The notes: generated from the sequence alone by a model not told the origin. A DNA stretch of 64,000 nucleotides from Streptomyces griseochromogenes (GCF_001542625.1 NZ_CP016279.1:4836001-4900000); one strand, 5' to 3'. Shown: positions 52,189 through 61,745, counted from the stretch's first letter. A program made the numbers and translations.

Positions 52189-52773
52189 CCCGCGCCGCAG
52201 CGTCCGCACGCACTCGGACCGCACAGGGAAGGGCACCCGCCGCTGAGTGCTCGCCCGGAGCACACGCAGGTGCGTCGCCCCTGCGTCGGCAACCGGCGGC
52301 TTGTGCCTGGCGCGGACCTCGGGCCCGCGTCGCCGTCCTGTACTCGTGGTGAGCCCACTCGGTGCCACCCTCGACCGCCTCCCGCACCACTGCGAGGCCG
52401 TCCCCACCAACAACAACGGCTACCGGCTCAAGAACGTCTCCAGATCATCGAACGAGACACCGGCGTGGCGTGAGCGGTGCACATATCCCCGTACTTGGTG
52501 CTGCACTCACGCGAGTACGGGGACAACAGCCCACCGACGACACCAACCCGAGCGTGTCCGCGCCTGCTTCCCTATCCCGTCCGCTCCGGCCAAGGCGAAG
52601 CCGAACCCGGACCAGCCCCCTGACCACACGCCTGTCCGGGCGGCCTCTTAACATCATTTGGCATTCTTCGACGGACGCTGATGCCCGCTTGGCCGCGCCC
52701 GCCGTCCAACGCCCAACACGACACAACGACTCCACCGCGTCGCGACGGAGTCGTGCATCGAGGAGGAACGTTC
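52189..52773. other. Intergenic stretch with no supported gene
   Basis: Plus-strand frames around 52340-52480 include NNNGYRLKNVSRSSNETPAW and, in another frame, LQIIERDTGVA-stop. These look like remnants of one small gene in two frames, but the family is not recognised. The right end carries the promoter and GAGGAGG ribosome-binding site of the next gene. Confidence 0.4.
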
Positions 52774-54318
52774 ATGCACGCCCGGAGGATCGGCGCAGCC
52801 GCCGCAACAGCGTTGGCGGTCCTGGCTGCCCGCGACCTCACCCAGAAGAAGCACGCACTGCTCCGGAACTTCCCGGTCATCGGGCACGCCCGGTACCTGT
52901 TGGAGAAGATCGGGCCGGAGCTGCGGCAGTACATCGTGACGTCCAACGAGGAGGAGCGCCCGTTCAGTCGTGACCAGCGCACCTGGATCTATGCGTCGGC
53001 GAAGGAGGAGAACAACTACTTCGGGTTCGGAACCGAAGTCGACGTCGAGCACGTGCAGGGGCACGCCTACCTGAAGCAGCGCACGTTCGCCGGCACTCTG
53101 CCCGACACGCACGACCCGCAGGCGTCACTGCCCTCCGCCAAGGTGCTGGGCGGGCCGCGCGGGCGCGCCAAGGCGTTCCGGCCGGCGAGTGTGGTGAACA
53201 TCTCTGCGATGAGTTTCGGATCGCTCTCCGGCGCGGCCATCACGGCGCTCAACAAGGGGGCGGCGCTGGCGGGCACGATGCACAACACGGGCGAGGGCGG
53301 TCTCTCGCCGTACCACCGCAACGGCGGCGACCTCGTCCTTCAGATCGGTACCGCGTACTTCGGCTGCCGCAACGAGGACGGCAGCTTCAACCTCGACAAG
53401 CTCAAGGACGTGGTCTCCGGCGCCCCGGTCAGGGCGATAGAGATCAAGCTCTCCCAGGGCGCCAAGCCGGGGCTGGGCGGGATGCTGCCGGGCGCGAAGG
53501 TGACCCCGGAGATCGCCGCGATCCGCGGCATCCCGGTCGGCAAGGACTGTGCGTCCCCGTCGCGGCACACCGCGTTCAACGACGTCGACTCGATGCTCGA
53601 CTTCGCGGAGCTGATCGCCACCGAGACCGGTCTGCCGGTCGGGGTCAAGAGCGCGGTCGGTGAGATGGGTTTCTGGCGGGAGCTGGCCACGCTGATGGCG
53701 CGGGGTGACCGTGGTGTCGACTTCGTGACCGTCGACGGCGGTGAGGGCGGCACCGGGGCGGCGCCGAGGATCTTCGCCGACTCGGTGTCGCTGCCGTACC
53801 GGATGGGTTTCTCCCGGGTCTACGGCACCTTCGCCGAACTGGGGCTCACCGACGAGCTGACCTTCATCGGCTCCGGCAAGCTCGGCCTGCCCGAGAACGC
53901 CGCGGTCGCCTTCGCTCTGGGCGCCGACATGATCAACGTGGCCCGTGAGGCGATGCTGTCCATCGGCTGCATCCAGGCACAGAAGTGCCACACCGACACG
54001 TGTCCCACCGGCATCGCAACCCAGAACCCGTGGCTGGCCCGCGGCCTGGACCCGGCCTCGAAGGCCACCCGGGCCGCTGTCTACCTGCGCACCCTACGCA
54101 AGGAGCTGCTCAAGGTTTCGGCGGCCGTCGGCGTCGCCCACCCGGGACTCATCACGGCCAACGACATCGAGATCATGAACGGCGACTACGAGGCCCGCAC
54201 CCTGGCCGGCGTCTACGGCTACAAGGACGGCTGGGGCGAACTCGGCCCGCACCTGGCCGATGAGATCACGGCACTGCTCACCACCAAGCCGGCCGCCGTC
54301 CACAAGCCGGTCGTCTGA
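52774..54318 (+). CDS. FMN-binding glutamate synthase-family protein (GltB central-domain type)
   Basis: The 514-residue protein has an N-terminal hydrophobic helix (AAAATALAVLAARDL) and the FMN/4Fe-4S barrel of the glutamate synthase large subunit: NISAMSFGSLSGAAITALNKGA, GEGGLSPYH, IEIKLSQGAKPGLGGMLPG, FVTVDGGEGGTGAAPR and the iron-sulfur cysteines in SIGCIQAQKCHTDTCPTGIATQ. The glutaminase domain is absent. Stand-alone proteins like this are oxidoreductases of unknown substrate and are probably membrane-tethered. ATG at 52774 follows GAGGAGGAACG. An alpha/beta hydrolase gene follows 131 bases downstream. Confidence 0.9.
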   Translation: MHARRIGAAAATALAVLAARDLTQKKHALLRNFPVIGHARYLLEKIGPELRQYIVTSNEEERPFSRDQRTWIYASAKEENNYFGFGTEVDVEHVQGHAYLKQRTFAGTLPDTHDPQASLPSAKVLGGPRGRAKAFRPASVVNISAMSFGSLSGAAITALNKGAALAGTMHNTGEGGLSPYHRNGGDLVLQIGTAYFGCRNEDGSFNLDKLKDVVSGAPVRAIEIKLSQGAKPGLGGMLPGAKVTPEIAAIRGIPVGKDCASPSRHTAFNDVDSMLDFAELIATETGLPVGVKSAVGEMGFWRELATLMARGDRGVDFVTVDGGEGGTGAAPRIFADSVSLPYRMGFSRVYGTFAELGLTDELTFIGSGKLGLPENAAVAFALGADMINVAREAMLSIGCIQAQKCHTDTCPTGIATQNPWLARGLDPASKATRAAVYLRTLRKELLKVSAAVGVAHPGLITANDIEIMNGDYEARTLAGVYGYKDGWGELGPHLADEITALLTTKPAAVHKPVV

Positions 54319-54449
54319 CGCGCCGACAGTGACAAGCACCGCGCTCAAGGCGCCCTTGCGCGGAACACGAGCGTGGCACCAGCCGGTGTCGCCCTCACCC
54401 ATCCACTTGCCCCTACCCCACGGCCAGTCCGTGCCGAGGCGATCACAAC

Positions 54450-55232
54450 ATGACTGAAGAAGTGAGATTCAAGAGCGTCGTCGGCCCCGAACTGGCCGGG
54501 TCGATCGACCTGCCCGAAGGCGAGATCCGGGGCTGGGGAATCTTCGTCCACGGATTCACACTCGGCAGGAACTCGCCGGCCGCCTCGCGCGTCAGCAAGC
54601 AGCTGGCACGCGAGGGGATCGGGATGCTGCGCTACGACAACCTCGGGATCGGAGACTCCGACGGCGACTGGGGGGACGGTTCCTTCACCATCAAGGTCCA
54701 GGACACGGTCCGTGCAGCCGCTTTGATGGCGGAGCGAGGAACTCCAGCAGACCTGCTGGTGGGGCACTCGTGGGGAGGCGCCGCCGCCATCGCCGCCGCG
54801 GCCGAGGCAACCGGCGTCCGCGCGGTCGCCACGATCGGGGCGCCTGCCGACCCCAGCCACGTCGAGAGACAGTACGACGCGGTCATGGAACGCGTTCTCA
54901 ACAAAGGTTCGCACGAATGGTTCGTCGGCGGGAGGACCCTGGTCCTCAAGCGTGCCTTCGTCGACGACGTCCACCAAGCTCGCCTGCGCGACCGGATACG
55001 CGAGTTGCACCTGCCGCTACTCGTCATGCATTCGCCCACCGACAACACCGTCGACATCGCCAACGCCGGGGAGATCTTCCGCGAGGCACGCCACCCGCGA
55101 AGCTTCATCTCGCTCGAAGGAGCAGACCATCTCCTGACCGCACGAGGACAAGCGCAGCGAGCCGCTCACATCATCAGCGCCTGGGCCGACCAGTACATCC
55201 ACAGGTCACGGCCCGGAGGAAAAGACATGTGA
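54450..55232 (+). CDS. Alpha/beta hydrolase (OsmC-associated type)
   Basis: The 260-residue hydrolase has an oxyanion segment GWGIFVHGFTLGRNSPAASRVSKQLAREGIGMLRYDNLGIGDSDGDWGD, nucleophile elbow VGHSWGGAAA, an acidic residue in HSPTDNTVDIANA and catalytic His in EGADHLLT. This subgroup is normally fused to, or beside, an OsmC domain. Here no OsmC follows, and the only OsmC gene of the window (at the start) is broken and 54 kb away. ATG at 54450 was used; the ribosome-binding site is weak. Confidence 0.88.
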   Translation: MTEEVRFKSVVGPELAGSIDLPEGEIRGWGIFVHGFTLGRNSPAASRVSKQLAREGIGMLRYDNLGIGDSDGDWGDGSFTIKVQDTVRAAALMAERGTPADLLVGHSWGGAAAIAAAAEATGVRAVATIGAPADPSHVERQYDAVMERVLNKGSHEWFVGGRTLVLKRAFVDDVHQARLRDRIRELHLPLLVMHSPTDNTVDIANAGEIFREARHPRSFISLEGADHLLTARGQAQRAAHIISAWADQYIHRSRPGGKDM

Positions 55233-55320
55233 GGGAGCCGCTGAGCCATCGGAAGGGGTGGCTCGGCAGCGTTGCATCTCCTGGTGAAGACCGACGTTCC
55301 CCGCGTGGGCTGGGCGGACA

Positions 55321-55361
55321 GCCCCCGTGCCCCAGACCGGGTGGGCCTGGGGCACGGGGGC
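55321..55361. terminator. Bidirectional terminator hairpin
   Basis: GCCCCCGTGCCCCAG at 55321-55335 pairs perfectly with CTGGGGCACGGGGGC at 55347-55361 (15-bp stem, 11-base loop). It is placed between the convergent hydrolase and secreted-protein genes. Confidence 0.85.
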
Positions 55362-55384
55362 GGCGCCGGCGCCGGGGAGGCGGC

Positions 55385-56311
55385 TCAGCCGCTGCGGTGC
55401 GAGCGCCGCATGCGGTGGACGCCGAAGCAGGCGCCGACCAAGGCGGCAGCCGTGGCGGCGGCGCCCGCGGTGACGGCTACGTCGGCGGTTGCCACGGGTG
55501 CGGCGGACGCGCGCGGGGGCGCGGCCGTACCGCCGTAACCGCCACCCTCGCCCGCCCGGTCGTAGGCCGACCCCGGGAGCTTGTCGCCGTATTTCGCGTG
55601 TACGAGGCGTTGGTAGGCGGCCAGGGGCACGCCGCCCTTCCCCACCGCGCGCCGCGCGTCGGGGTCGAGCGGCAGCACACGGCCGTCGCGCACCACGTAC
55701 CAAGCGTCGATCTGCGGTTCCCGGAAGACGGTTCCGCGGCCGTGCGCCTCACTGACGTAGTGGGTCTCGTCACCGCCGGTCGCGATGTTGACGACCTTCC
55801 ACCCCTTCGCCGTCCGAACGGTCCACACCGAGGCGACCTGGCCGTCTGCGGAGACCGCCTTGCTCGCGACGAACTGCGGGTCGGCGACATGGGCGCCCGG
55901 GCGTCCGGCGACGAACCCCGGGTCGAGGAAGTAGATGGTCACCGACGGTCCGACCAGGCGTGGCCGGGCCGCGCTCCGCGCGATCGCGTCATCGCGGGCG
56001 AAGAAGCGCGAGAGGGTGTGGAGGGTGGCCGGGGTTGACGCCGCCTCGCGTGCCTGAGCGGTGTCGGCGGCGGTGAAAGGCGCGGGGAAGTCGCCGGCGG
56101 TCGCCGCGTGGGCGGTGACGGGGGCGAGTGCGCCGAGCAATGCGGTGGCGGCGAGCACCACGACCGCGGCCTTCTTGCGGACGGGCTTGCGGCCGGGGGA
56201 CGCGTGCCGGTTCGGTGTGCGGCGCTTCGATGACGTCTGGGTCGGCGGCATGCCGCTCGATGACGTCTGGGGCGGTGTGGTCTGGATCGGTGACGTGCGG
56301 ATCGGGGTCAT
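55385..56311 (-). CDS. Secreted/membrane-anchored partner of the cysteine protease
   Basis: The product of about 308 residues has an N-terminal Thr/Pro-rich stretch and a signal or anchor helix (KKAAVVVLAATALLGALAPVTAHA). An extracytoplasmic domain follows (FTAADTAQAREAASTPATLHTLSRFF, VTIYFLDPGFV, ASVWTVRTAKGWKVVNIATGGDETHYVSE). A second hydrophobic segment and basic tail end it (AAATAAALVGACFGVHRMRRSHRSG), like a C-terminal membrane anchor. The start is uncertain because several in-frame starts precede the signal. It begins 4 bases after the protease gene, so it shares that transcript. Function unknown; a chaperone or substrate role for the protease is possible. Confidence 0.75.
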   Translation of the reverse strand: MTPIRTSPIQTTPPQTSSSGMPPTQTSSKRRTPNRHASPGRKPVRKKAAVVVLAATALLGALAPVTAHAATAGDFPAPFTAADTAQAREAASTPATLHTLSRFFARDDAIARSAARPRLVGPSVTIYFLDPGFVAGRPGAHVADPQFVASKAVSADGQVASVWTVRTAKGWKVVNIATGGDETHYVSEAHGRGTVFREPQIDAWYVVRDGRVLPLDPDARRAVGKGGVPLAAYQRLVHAKYGDKLPGSAYDRAGEGGGYGGTAAPPRASAAPVATADVAVTAGAAATAAALVGACFGVHRMRRSHRSG

Positions 56312-56315
56312 GGGG

Positions 56316-56930
56316 TCACGCTCCGATCCCGTAGAGCGAGTGGGTCCACGTGAACGAGTTGTTGGTCACGTAGTAGTCGTAATCACCCCAGTTGTAGCGG
56401 TAGTTGGAGGGCCACGGGTCGCCCCAGTAGACTTGGTTGTCAGAGGTGTCGTAGCCGTACAGCACATGCATGTGTCCGCCCCCGGAGCTCCACTCGATGC
56501 GCGTCTCGACGGGGCGGTCGGCACTGATCTCGTTCTGCACGGTGCCGTAGCGCAGATACCCTCTGACGTACGTACCGGGGTTGATGCCCATCCAGTCGAG
56601 GGCGTTCTGCACGTCGTCCAACGCCGCTTGCCAGTTGCCGCAGGTGCTGCCCTGGGGCCGGTTGAAAGCGGCGTCACAGAACTGGTTCTGGGTGTAGTTG
56701 CGCCCGAACCACGACGCGATGGTGTTGCCGCTCGCCGCCCAGCACCAGTTGCTGTGCTCCTGCGCCTGCATGGTGATGTTGAGGCGCTTGGCGGCGGGAA
56801 CGGCACGGTGGGCGACGGCGTGGGGAGCGGCGTGAGCGGTGGCCGTTGGCACGAGGGCGGGAGTCAGGACGGCGACGGCCGCGAGGACCGCTGACGCCAG
56901 CCGTCTACGGCCCCGGGTGGTAGTGGACAT
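56316..56930 (-). CDS. Secreted papain-like (C39/C70-like) cysteine protease
   Basis: The 204-residue protein has a signal peptide (SAVLAAVAVLTPALVPTATAHA) and a compact papain-fold domain with Q58 and C63 in QEHSNWCWAASGNTIASWFG. The catalytic His is in GGGHMHVLYGYD and the Asp/Asn partner is near YWGDPWPSNYRYNW. Two further Cys (NQFCDAAF, STCGNW) may pair. It is secreted and probably cleaves peptides or proteins outside the cell. ATG at 56930 follows GGGAGGAACGCC, a strong ribosome-binding site. It is co-transcribed with the membrane-anchored partner downstream. Confidence 0.88.
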   Translation of the reverse strand: MSTTTRGRRRLASAVLAAVAVLTPALVPTATAHAAPHAVAHRAVPAAKRLNITMQAQEHSNWCWAASGNTIASWFGRNYTQNQFCDAAFNRPQGSTCGNWQAALDDVQNALDWMGINPGTYVRGYLRYGTVQNEISADRPVETRIEWSSGGGHMHVLYGYDTSDNQVYWGDPWPSNYRYNWGDYDYYVTNNSFTWTHSLYGIGA

Positions 56931-57183
56931 GGCGTTCCTCCCAGTCAGGGTGGGGGTGGAGGAGCGCGTCCGGACGCTGCGACAGCAGCATCGATCTCTT
57001 GTCGGGCCCCGGTCAATGAAGTTATCCACAGGGCTGGCGGCGAAGTGAACTCCACCCGTACGGTTGTGAACGCCACAGCGGGTACCGGCAGGTGGCAGCG
57101 CAAGTAACGCTCCGTTCCAGGACGGAGAAGTGAATGTTCACAAGTCAATGATCACAGGGGGTGGGGGGAGGGGAGGGGGCCCA

Positions 57184-58167
57184 ATGGCAGCACATAGCGC
57201 CGATCGCCGTGCCACCCCGCGCCCCGGTGACCCAGCTCTCGGCTCGCCCCGCCGCCCCACCCCCGAGGCCGAACTCGCCGAAGCCCTGCGCACCGGTCCG
57301 TTCTCCGCCGCGCTCCGGGCCGCGCTTGCCGCACGCGGTCTGGCCCTGCACCGTGTGCAGCACCGGCTCGCCCAGCGCGGCATACGTGTCGGTGTGACCA
57401 GCCTCAGCTACTGGCAGCGCGGTGTGCGGCGGCCCGAACGGCCCGAGTCGCTGCGTGCCGTCACCGCGCTTGAGGAGGTGCTGGAGCTTCCCCCGCACGC
57501 CCTCACCCGCCTGATAGGCCCACGTGCCACCAGCGACCACCCCCCGGCCCGCTCGTATCGCACCCTCCTGGAACCCGCCGCCGCGCTCGAATCACTGCTG
57601 GCGAGTCTGGCGGCACCGGCGGACGGCGGGCTGCACACCGTGATCCACTACGAACACGTTCACATCGGTGCCCATAGAGAGCTCGCCGCCCGCGACTCGC
57701 AACACGTCGTACGGGCTCACCGCGATGGCGTCGACCGCTATCTCGCCATCCATCACGGCGACCCGGGCTGCGATACGGAACGGGTACGGGTACGCGGTCT
57801 CGGCAACTGCCGGGTCGGGCGGATCCGGCGCCACGGCGCTTCGGGAATGATCGTCGTCGAGCTGCTCTTCGACGGGCGATTGAGAGTCGGGGAGACCGCC
57901 GTCCTGGGGTACCGCTTCGAGGACGGAACCGGCGCGCCCAGCCACGAGTACGTTCGCGGCTTCACCTACGGCGGCGGCCAGTACGTCCTCCAGGTCGGCT
58001 TCGACCGCGCCGCGCTGCCTGTCCACTGCCGCCGCTTCGCCCGTCCCTCGGCGACCGCCCCTCGCGAGGCGGTCGCCGATCTGACGCTGAACGCCCATGG
58101 CTCTGTCCACCTCATGGAGCAGCAGATACGGCCGGGCGTCCTCGGTATCACATGGGAGTGGGACTAA
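57184..58167 (+). CDS. Helix-turn-helix regulator-like protein
   Basis: The product of about 327 residues has an N-terminal XRE-like helical segment (AALRAALAARGLALHRVQHRLAQRGIRVGVTSLSYWQRGVRRPERPESLRAVTALEEVLELP) and a long beta-rich C-terminal domain (VIHYEHVHIG, RVRGLGNCRVGRIRRHGASGMIVVELLFDGRLRVGETAVLGYRFED). This matches a streptomycete family of putative regulators without known ligand. ATG at 57184 lies behind a very purine-rich GGGAGGGGAGGGGG. Starts at 57130 (GTG) are possible. Confidence 0.75.
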   Translation: MAAHSADRRATPRPGDPALGSPRRPTPEAELAEALRTGPFSAALRAALAARGLALHRVQHRLAQRGIRVGVTSLSYWQRGVRRPERPESLRAVTALEEVLELPPHALTRLIGPRATSDHPPARSYRTLLEPAAALESLLASLAAPADGGLHTVIHYEHVHIGAHRELAARDSQHVVRAHRDGVDRYLAIHHGDPGCDTERVRVRGLGNCRVGRIRRHGASGMIVVELLFDGRLRVGETAVLGYRFEDGTGAPSHEYVRGFTYGGGQYVLQVGFDRAALPVHCRRFARPSATAPREAVADLTLNAHGSVHLMEQQIRPGVLGITWEWD

Positions 58168-58179
58168 AGGCAACATCAA

Positions 58180-58596
58180 CCAGCTCAAGAACCCGGCTGC
58201 CGCGCCGGAGAACGTCGGCTGACACCTCCCGTCGAGGCCGGCGCACAGCTCCTGCCTCGACCGGAGACCGCCCCGAACAAGCGAGAGAATGGCCCCTGGC
58301 CCTCGCCATCACTGCGGGGCAGGCGGGGGACGCACCGGCTTTGAGGCCGTGATGGCAGGCATCGTGTCCCGTGGAGCGGACGTGGGAGACCGAGGACCCG
58401 GCCGGAGGCCGTCCTGGCGGATCGCGCGTATTCGTCCCGTGCGATCCGTGGGCAGCTGAGCCGGCGCGGGATCCGTGCCGTCAATCCGCAGCCTTCCGAC
58501 CAGGCTGGGCACCATGTGCGGCGAGGTCGCGCCGGCGGTCGCCCGCCGATCTTCGACGCCGAGGCGTACAGGCAGCGCAACGCGGTCGAGCGATGT
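58180..58596 (+). pseudogene. IS5-family transposase fragment (plus strand)
   Basis: Frames on the plus strand read LALAITAGQAGDAPAL, then VLADRAYSSRAIRGQLSRRGIRAV, NPQPSDQAGHHVRRGRAGGRPPIFDAEAYRQRNAVER. These are the central and C-terminal DDE-domain segments of an IS5 transposase, with frameshifts between. Neither the N-terminus nor the end after RNAVER is present; there it abuts a second, inverted fragment. Confidence 0.7.
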
Positions 58597-58599
58597 TGG

Positions 58600-58990
58600 A
58601 TGGGGTCCAGGACGGGAATCATCTGCGGGGTTTCATCCCATTGTCCGGGCGTGACCTGGACGGCCGGCGGGCGGCAGGCGCCGTCACTCACCGGATGGAT
58701 CTTCGCCGGGAGCCCGCCAGGTGAGCGGCCGATCCCCTCGTCGGGACGATGCCAAGCAGGGTGAGCGCGTCGCCCCGGTATCCGAACCGGCCGGTGACAC
58801 GCCCCGGCGGCGTGCTGGTGCGCGCGGCACACCGTGGACTCCACGCTCACCACGCTTCAGTCGATGCGGCCTGCCGCGTCGGCGTCGGCCCGCACGGCAC
58901 GCAGGATCTTCTCCCGCGTACCGGCCGGCCATCGCCGATGGCGATCATGAACGGTCTTCCAGTTCCCGAACCGAGCAGGCGGGTCCCGCC
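58600..58990 (-). pseudogene. IS5-family transposase fragment (minus strand)
   Basis: Reading the minus strand gives RFGNWKTVHDRHRRW, then EKILRAVRADADAAGRID-stop-SVVSVESTVCRAHQHAAGACH. In other frames come EGIGRSPGGLPAKIHPVSDGACRPPAV and the PGQ segment. Intact relatives have AGRIDW at the stop, so this is another TGG-to-TGA change. It is the N-terminal to central part of an IS5 transposase, facing the plus-strand fragment. Confidence 0.7.
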
Positions 58991-59060
58991 AAGGGATGCC
59001 GGTCCGCTGGCGATTCATGGAACACGCCTGAGGACGCCCGGCACGCCAGCTCTGTGAACC

Positions 59061-60308
59061 CTACTGAGGCGTGCCGAGAGACAGGGTGACCCGCACGATG
59101 GCGTCACGTGACACCTGAACCCCGGGTGAAGGCATCTGCTCGCACACCTGGCCGGGTGTGGCGGGCTGGGGACACACCCGGTGCCGCACGTGGATGCGCA
59201 CCCCTGCCACCTGAGCGCGCGATCGGGCTTCGGCCATCGTCATGCCGACAAGTGACGGCGCCGAGACGGAAGGCCGAGCCGGAGCCTGCCACCCGCTGAT
59301 CATGTAAGTGGCCAGGCCGGCTGTCAGCAGTGCCGCGGTTGCCTGGAGGGCCCTGCGGATGCGTCGTCGACGCATGGGGCGCGTCTTCGGCGAGCCCTGA
59401 TGCGGCAGATGCCGCGTCTGCTGGACCGTCGCCGACGGTACCGGCAGCGGCGGGGCGACTGCTGTGGGGCGGGCTGCAAGTATCTCCCCGATGGCGTCGT
59501 GCATCTCTTCGGCCGTCTGATACCGCTCCGCGCGATCCTTGGAGAGTGCGCGGAGCACCAGGGTGTCGTAAGCGCCGGGGAGCCCTGGTACGTGGGCGGA
59601 CGGAGGCACGGGCGGTTCCGAGACGTGCTTCATGGCCACGGCCAGCGGTGTGTCACCGGTGAACGGGGGTAGGCCAGTGAGCAGTTCGTACAGGAGACAG
59701 CCGGTCGAGTACAGGTCGGTTCTACGGTCCACCTGCTCGCCTCGAGCCTGCTCCGGTGAGAGGTACTCCGCTGTGCCCACAACCATCGACGTCTGGGTGA
59801 GGGCTGTTTCCGTCAGATCCGTCGAACGGGCTATGCCGAAGTCCATCACTTTCACCATGCCCTCGTGAGAGACCATGGCGTTCGCCGACTTGATGTCCCG
59901 GTGGACGATGCCATGGTGGTGAGCATGCTCGAGCGCTTCCAGGACGCCGACGGTGAGCTCCAGAGCGTGCTCGGGCCCGGTGATCCGCTTCTCGCGCACC
60001 AGCTGGAGCAGCGTGATGCCTTCGACGTACTCCATCACCAGATAAGGGGCGGGTGCTCCATCCGCCATGTCCTCGCCTGCGTCGTAGACCGCGACAATGG
60101 ACGGATGGCCGAGCAGTGCGGCCGAGACGGCCTCACGGCGGAAGCGTGCCCAGTGTTCGGCATCGGCCGCCAGTTCCGGACGCAGCATCTTCACCGCGAC
60201 CGAGCGAAACAGCAGCAGATCGTACGCGAGCCATACCTCGGCCATTCCCCCCTGGCCCAACATCTGTTCCAGACGGTAGCGCCCGCCCAGACAACGTGTG
60301 CGATCCAC
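59061..60308 (-). CDS. Membrane Ser/Thr protein kinase with one PASTA domain (PknB-like)
   Basis: The 415-residue Hanks-type kinase has the Gly loop LGQGGMAEVW, catalytic Lys in VAVKML, HRDIKSANAMV catalytic loop, DFGIA and GTAEYLSPEQARGEQVDRRTDLYSTGCLLYELLTG. A basic juxtamembrane region follows, then a single membrane helix (ATAALLTAGLATYMISGW) and one extracellular PASTA-like repeat (APSLVGMTMAEARSRAQVAG). Kinases of this type sense cell-wall fragments; most PknB homologues have four PASTA repeats, so this is a short form. GTG at 60308 was chosen because GAGGGGGAG lies 5 bases upstream. Confidence 0.92.
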   Translation of the reverse strand: MDRTRCLGGRYRLEQMLGQGGMAEVWLAYDLLLFRSVAVKMLRPELAADAEHWARFRREAVSAALLGHPSIVAVYDAGEDMADGAPAPYLVMEYVEGITLLQLVREKRITGPEHALELTVGVLEALEHAHHHGIVHRDIKSANAMVSHEGMVKVMDFGIARSTDLTETALTQTSMVVGTAEYLSPEQARGEQVDRRTDLYSTGCLLYELLTGLPPFTGDTPLAVAMKHVSEPPVPPSAHVPGLPGAYDTLVLRALSKDRAERYQTAEEMHDAIGEILAARPTAVAPPLPVPSATVQQTRHLPHQGSPKTRPMRRRRIRRALQATAALLTAGLATYMISGWQAPARPSVSAPSLVGMTMAEARSRAQVAGVRIHVRHRVCPQPATPGQVCEQMPSPGVQVSRDAIVRVTLSLGTPQ

Positions 60309-60379
60309 TGTGCTCCCCCTCGTCGCCAGCATCCGGCGACGCACAGTAGGGGCAGACCTTGTGGGATCTCTGTGATCCC

Positions 60380-60840
60380 GACAAACCCCGATCGCAGGTC
60401 AAGCGCTGGCATCTCCAGCTCGGCGACGGTGTTGTGGTCCAGGTCGAGCGAGTGCAAGGTGCGCGGCATGGCGCGGGCGGTGTCCGAGATGATGAACGCG
60501 CCACGGGTATCGGTTGTCGCTTTGCCGGGGTAGAGGTCGGCGATCCGCCGCATCGTCAGGCCGGGCAGATGGGCGACCTGACAGCCCGTGTCGCGGGCGA
60601 CGGCCGGCGGCAGGGCCCCGATCGTGGCCGGCTGGTCGACGACCACGAGGACGGTGCCGTGGTTGGCCTGCAGTTTTGCGAAGACCTTGCGGAGTTGGGG
60701 TTCGATGTCGGGCAGCCGCTCGTCGAATGCCTTCTTGCCGGCTGGGTGACGGCGGCGGCGTGGTGCTCGTCCCCGCCGACGTCCAGGCGGAGGTAGAGGT
60801 CGATGTCGCCGGTGCCGATCACGTGGTGTGTCCTCCGGTC
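60380..60840 (-). pseudogene. IS110-family transposase N-terminal fragment
   Basis: The pieces are DLYLRLDVGGDEHHAAAVT and, after a frameshift near 60770, AGKKAFDERLPDIEPQLRKVFAKLQANHGTVLVVVDQPATIGALPPAVA...TMRRIADLYPGKATTDTRGAFIISDTARAMP. This is the DEDD catalytic domain of an IS110 transposase. The usual TDAKDA catalytic motif reads TDTRGA, losing an Asp. The C-terminal half is missing. It is a different subgroup from the IS110 remnant at 22.7-23.3 kb. Confidence 0.8.
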
Positions 60841-61322
60841 GTACTCCTCCGGCCCTGCCACGGCGCCGATCGCCACATTCGTACTCCGAAGGCTCGTGAC
60901 GTTGTTGCAGGGCAACCAGGACGGAAATGGGGGCCTCGACCGGCACCAGGCCTATGGCGGGGCGCAGTTCGTAGTCTGTCATCTGCATGGTCACCGACGT
61001 CGGCAGCCTGGCCGACGGGATGTCTGGGGCAGTTGGGCCGAATGGATGGCCGACTGCTGCCCCTGGAAGCAACCACCGCCGGGTACTTGGAGCAGTTGAT
61101 GAGTTTTCGCGTTCGGCCACGATGCGTTCATCGGCTTCCCCTGGAGTGGTCGTTCCGACGCGGGACGGTGCAGTGTTCACGGCTGGTTGCCGCGCGGGGG
61201 AAGCGGGGCGAGCGCAGGTGGCCGGCTGCTGCGGGGGCGTGCTGGGTTGTGATGTCCTGGCGGGTGGTGTGCCCTTGTTCCTGGCGGGCGGTGTGCGCTT
61301 GTTCCTGTCGGGCCGGGGTCGT
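60841..61322. other. Intergenic stretch with no supported gene
   Basis: It lies between the IS110 fragment and the coupled three-gene operon. Plus-strand 61230-61320 is low-complexity, with near-repeats of GTGTGCCCTTGTTCCTGGCGGG. No gene is recognised. Confidence 0.45.
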
Positions 61323-61745
61323 TCAGGTGCCGGGGCGCCCGGCGGCCGTCCAGGCGGCGTACTCCTGGCGGACGTAAGGACGGCGGCTGGGGCCGAGTGC
61401 GATCGCGTCGGGGTGGTGCGGGCCGGCCACCAGGTCGGGATGGCGGCGGTCGTACAGCACGAGTTGTTCGGCAGTCTGTGCGGCGGCGCCGACCGGGCCG
61501 GGGCTGGGGTCGTCCAGGGCCATCCGGTCCATGAGGGCGGCCCTACGCAGCAGCCAGGCGCGTTCGGTGGCCGGTGTCTCGACCGGCGGGCCGGTGCCGG
61601 TCCTGGCTTGGCGGCCGTCGCGTTCGGCCCCGAGGGCGAGCACCAGGTGTGTCTCGCGACGCAGGTCGGGGGCGTCCGCGTACGCCTGGTGCGGAGGCGC
61701 CGCGCCGATGACCGCGGCGGTATTCGCGGTGGTCCCCACGCTCAC
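61323..61745 (-). CDS. Hypothetical protein, third gene of an HATPase operon
   Basis: The 140-residue protein begins (GTG at 61745) VSVGTTANTAAVIGAA and contains a helical middle (ETPATERAWLLRRAALMDRMALDDP then AAQTAEQLVLYDRRH), with a tail RRPYVRQEYAAWTAAGRPGT. No family was recognised. Its start overlaps the stop of the gene before (GTGA), so three genes are translationally coupled. In streptomycetes small proteins of this sort often follow RsbW-like ATPase genes. Confidence 0.65.
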   Translation of the reverse strand: MSVGTTANTAAVIGAAPPHQAYADAPDLRRETHLVLALGAERDGRQARTGTGPPVETPATERAWLLRRAALMDRMALDDPSPGPVGAAAQTAEQLVLYDRRHPDLVAGPHHPDAIALGPSRRPYVRQEYAAWTAAGRPGT

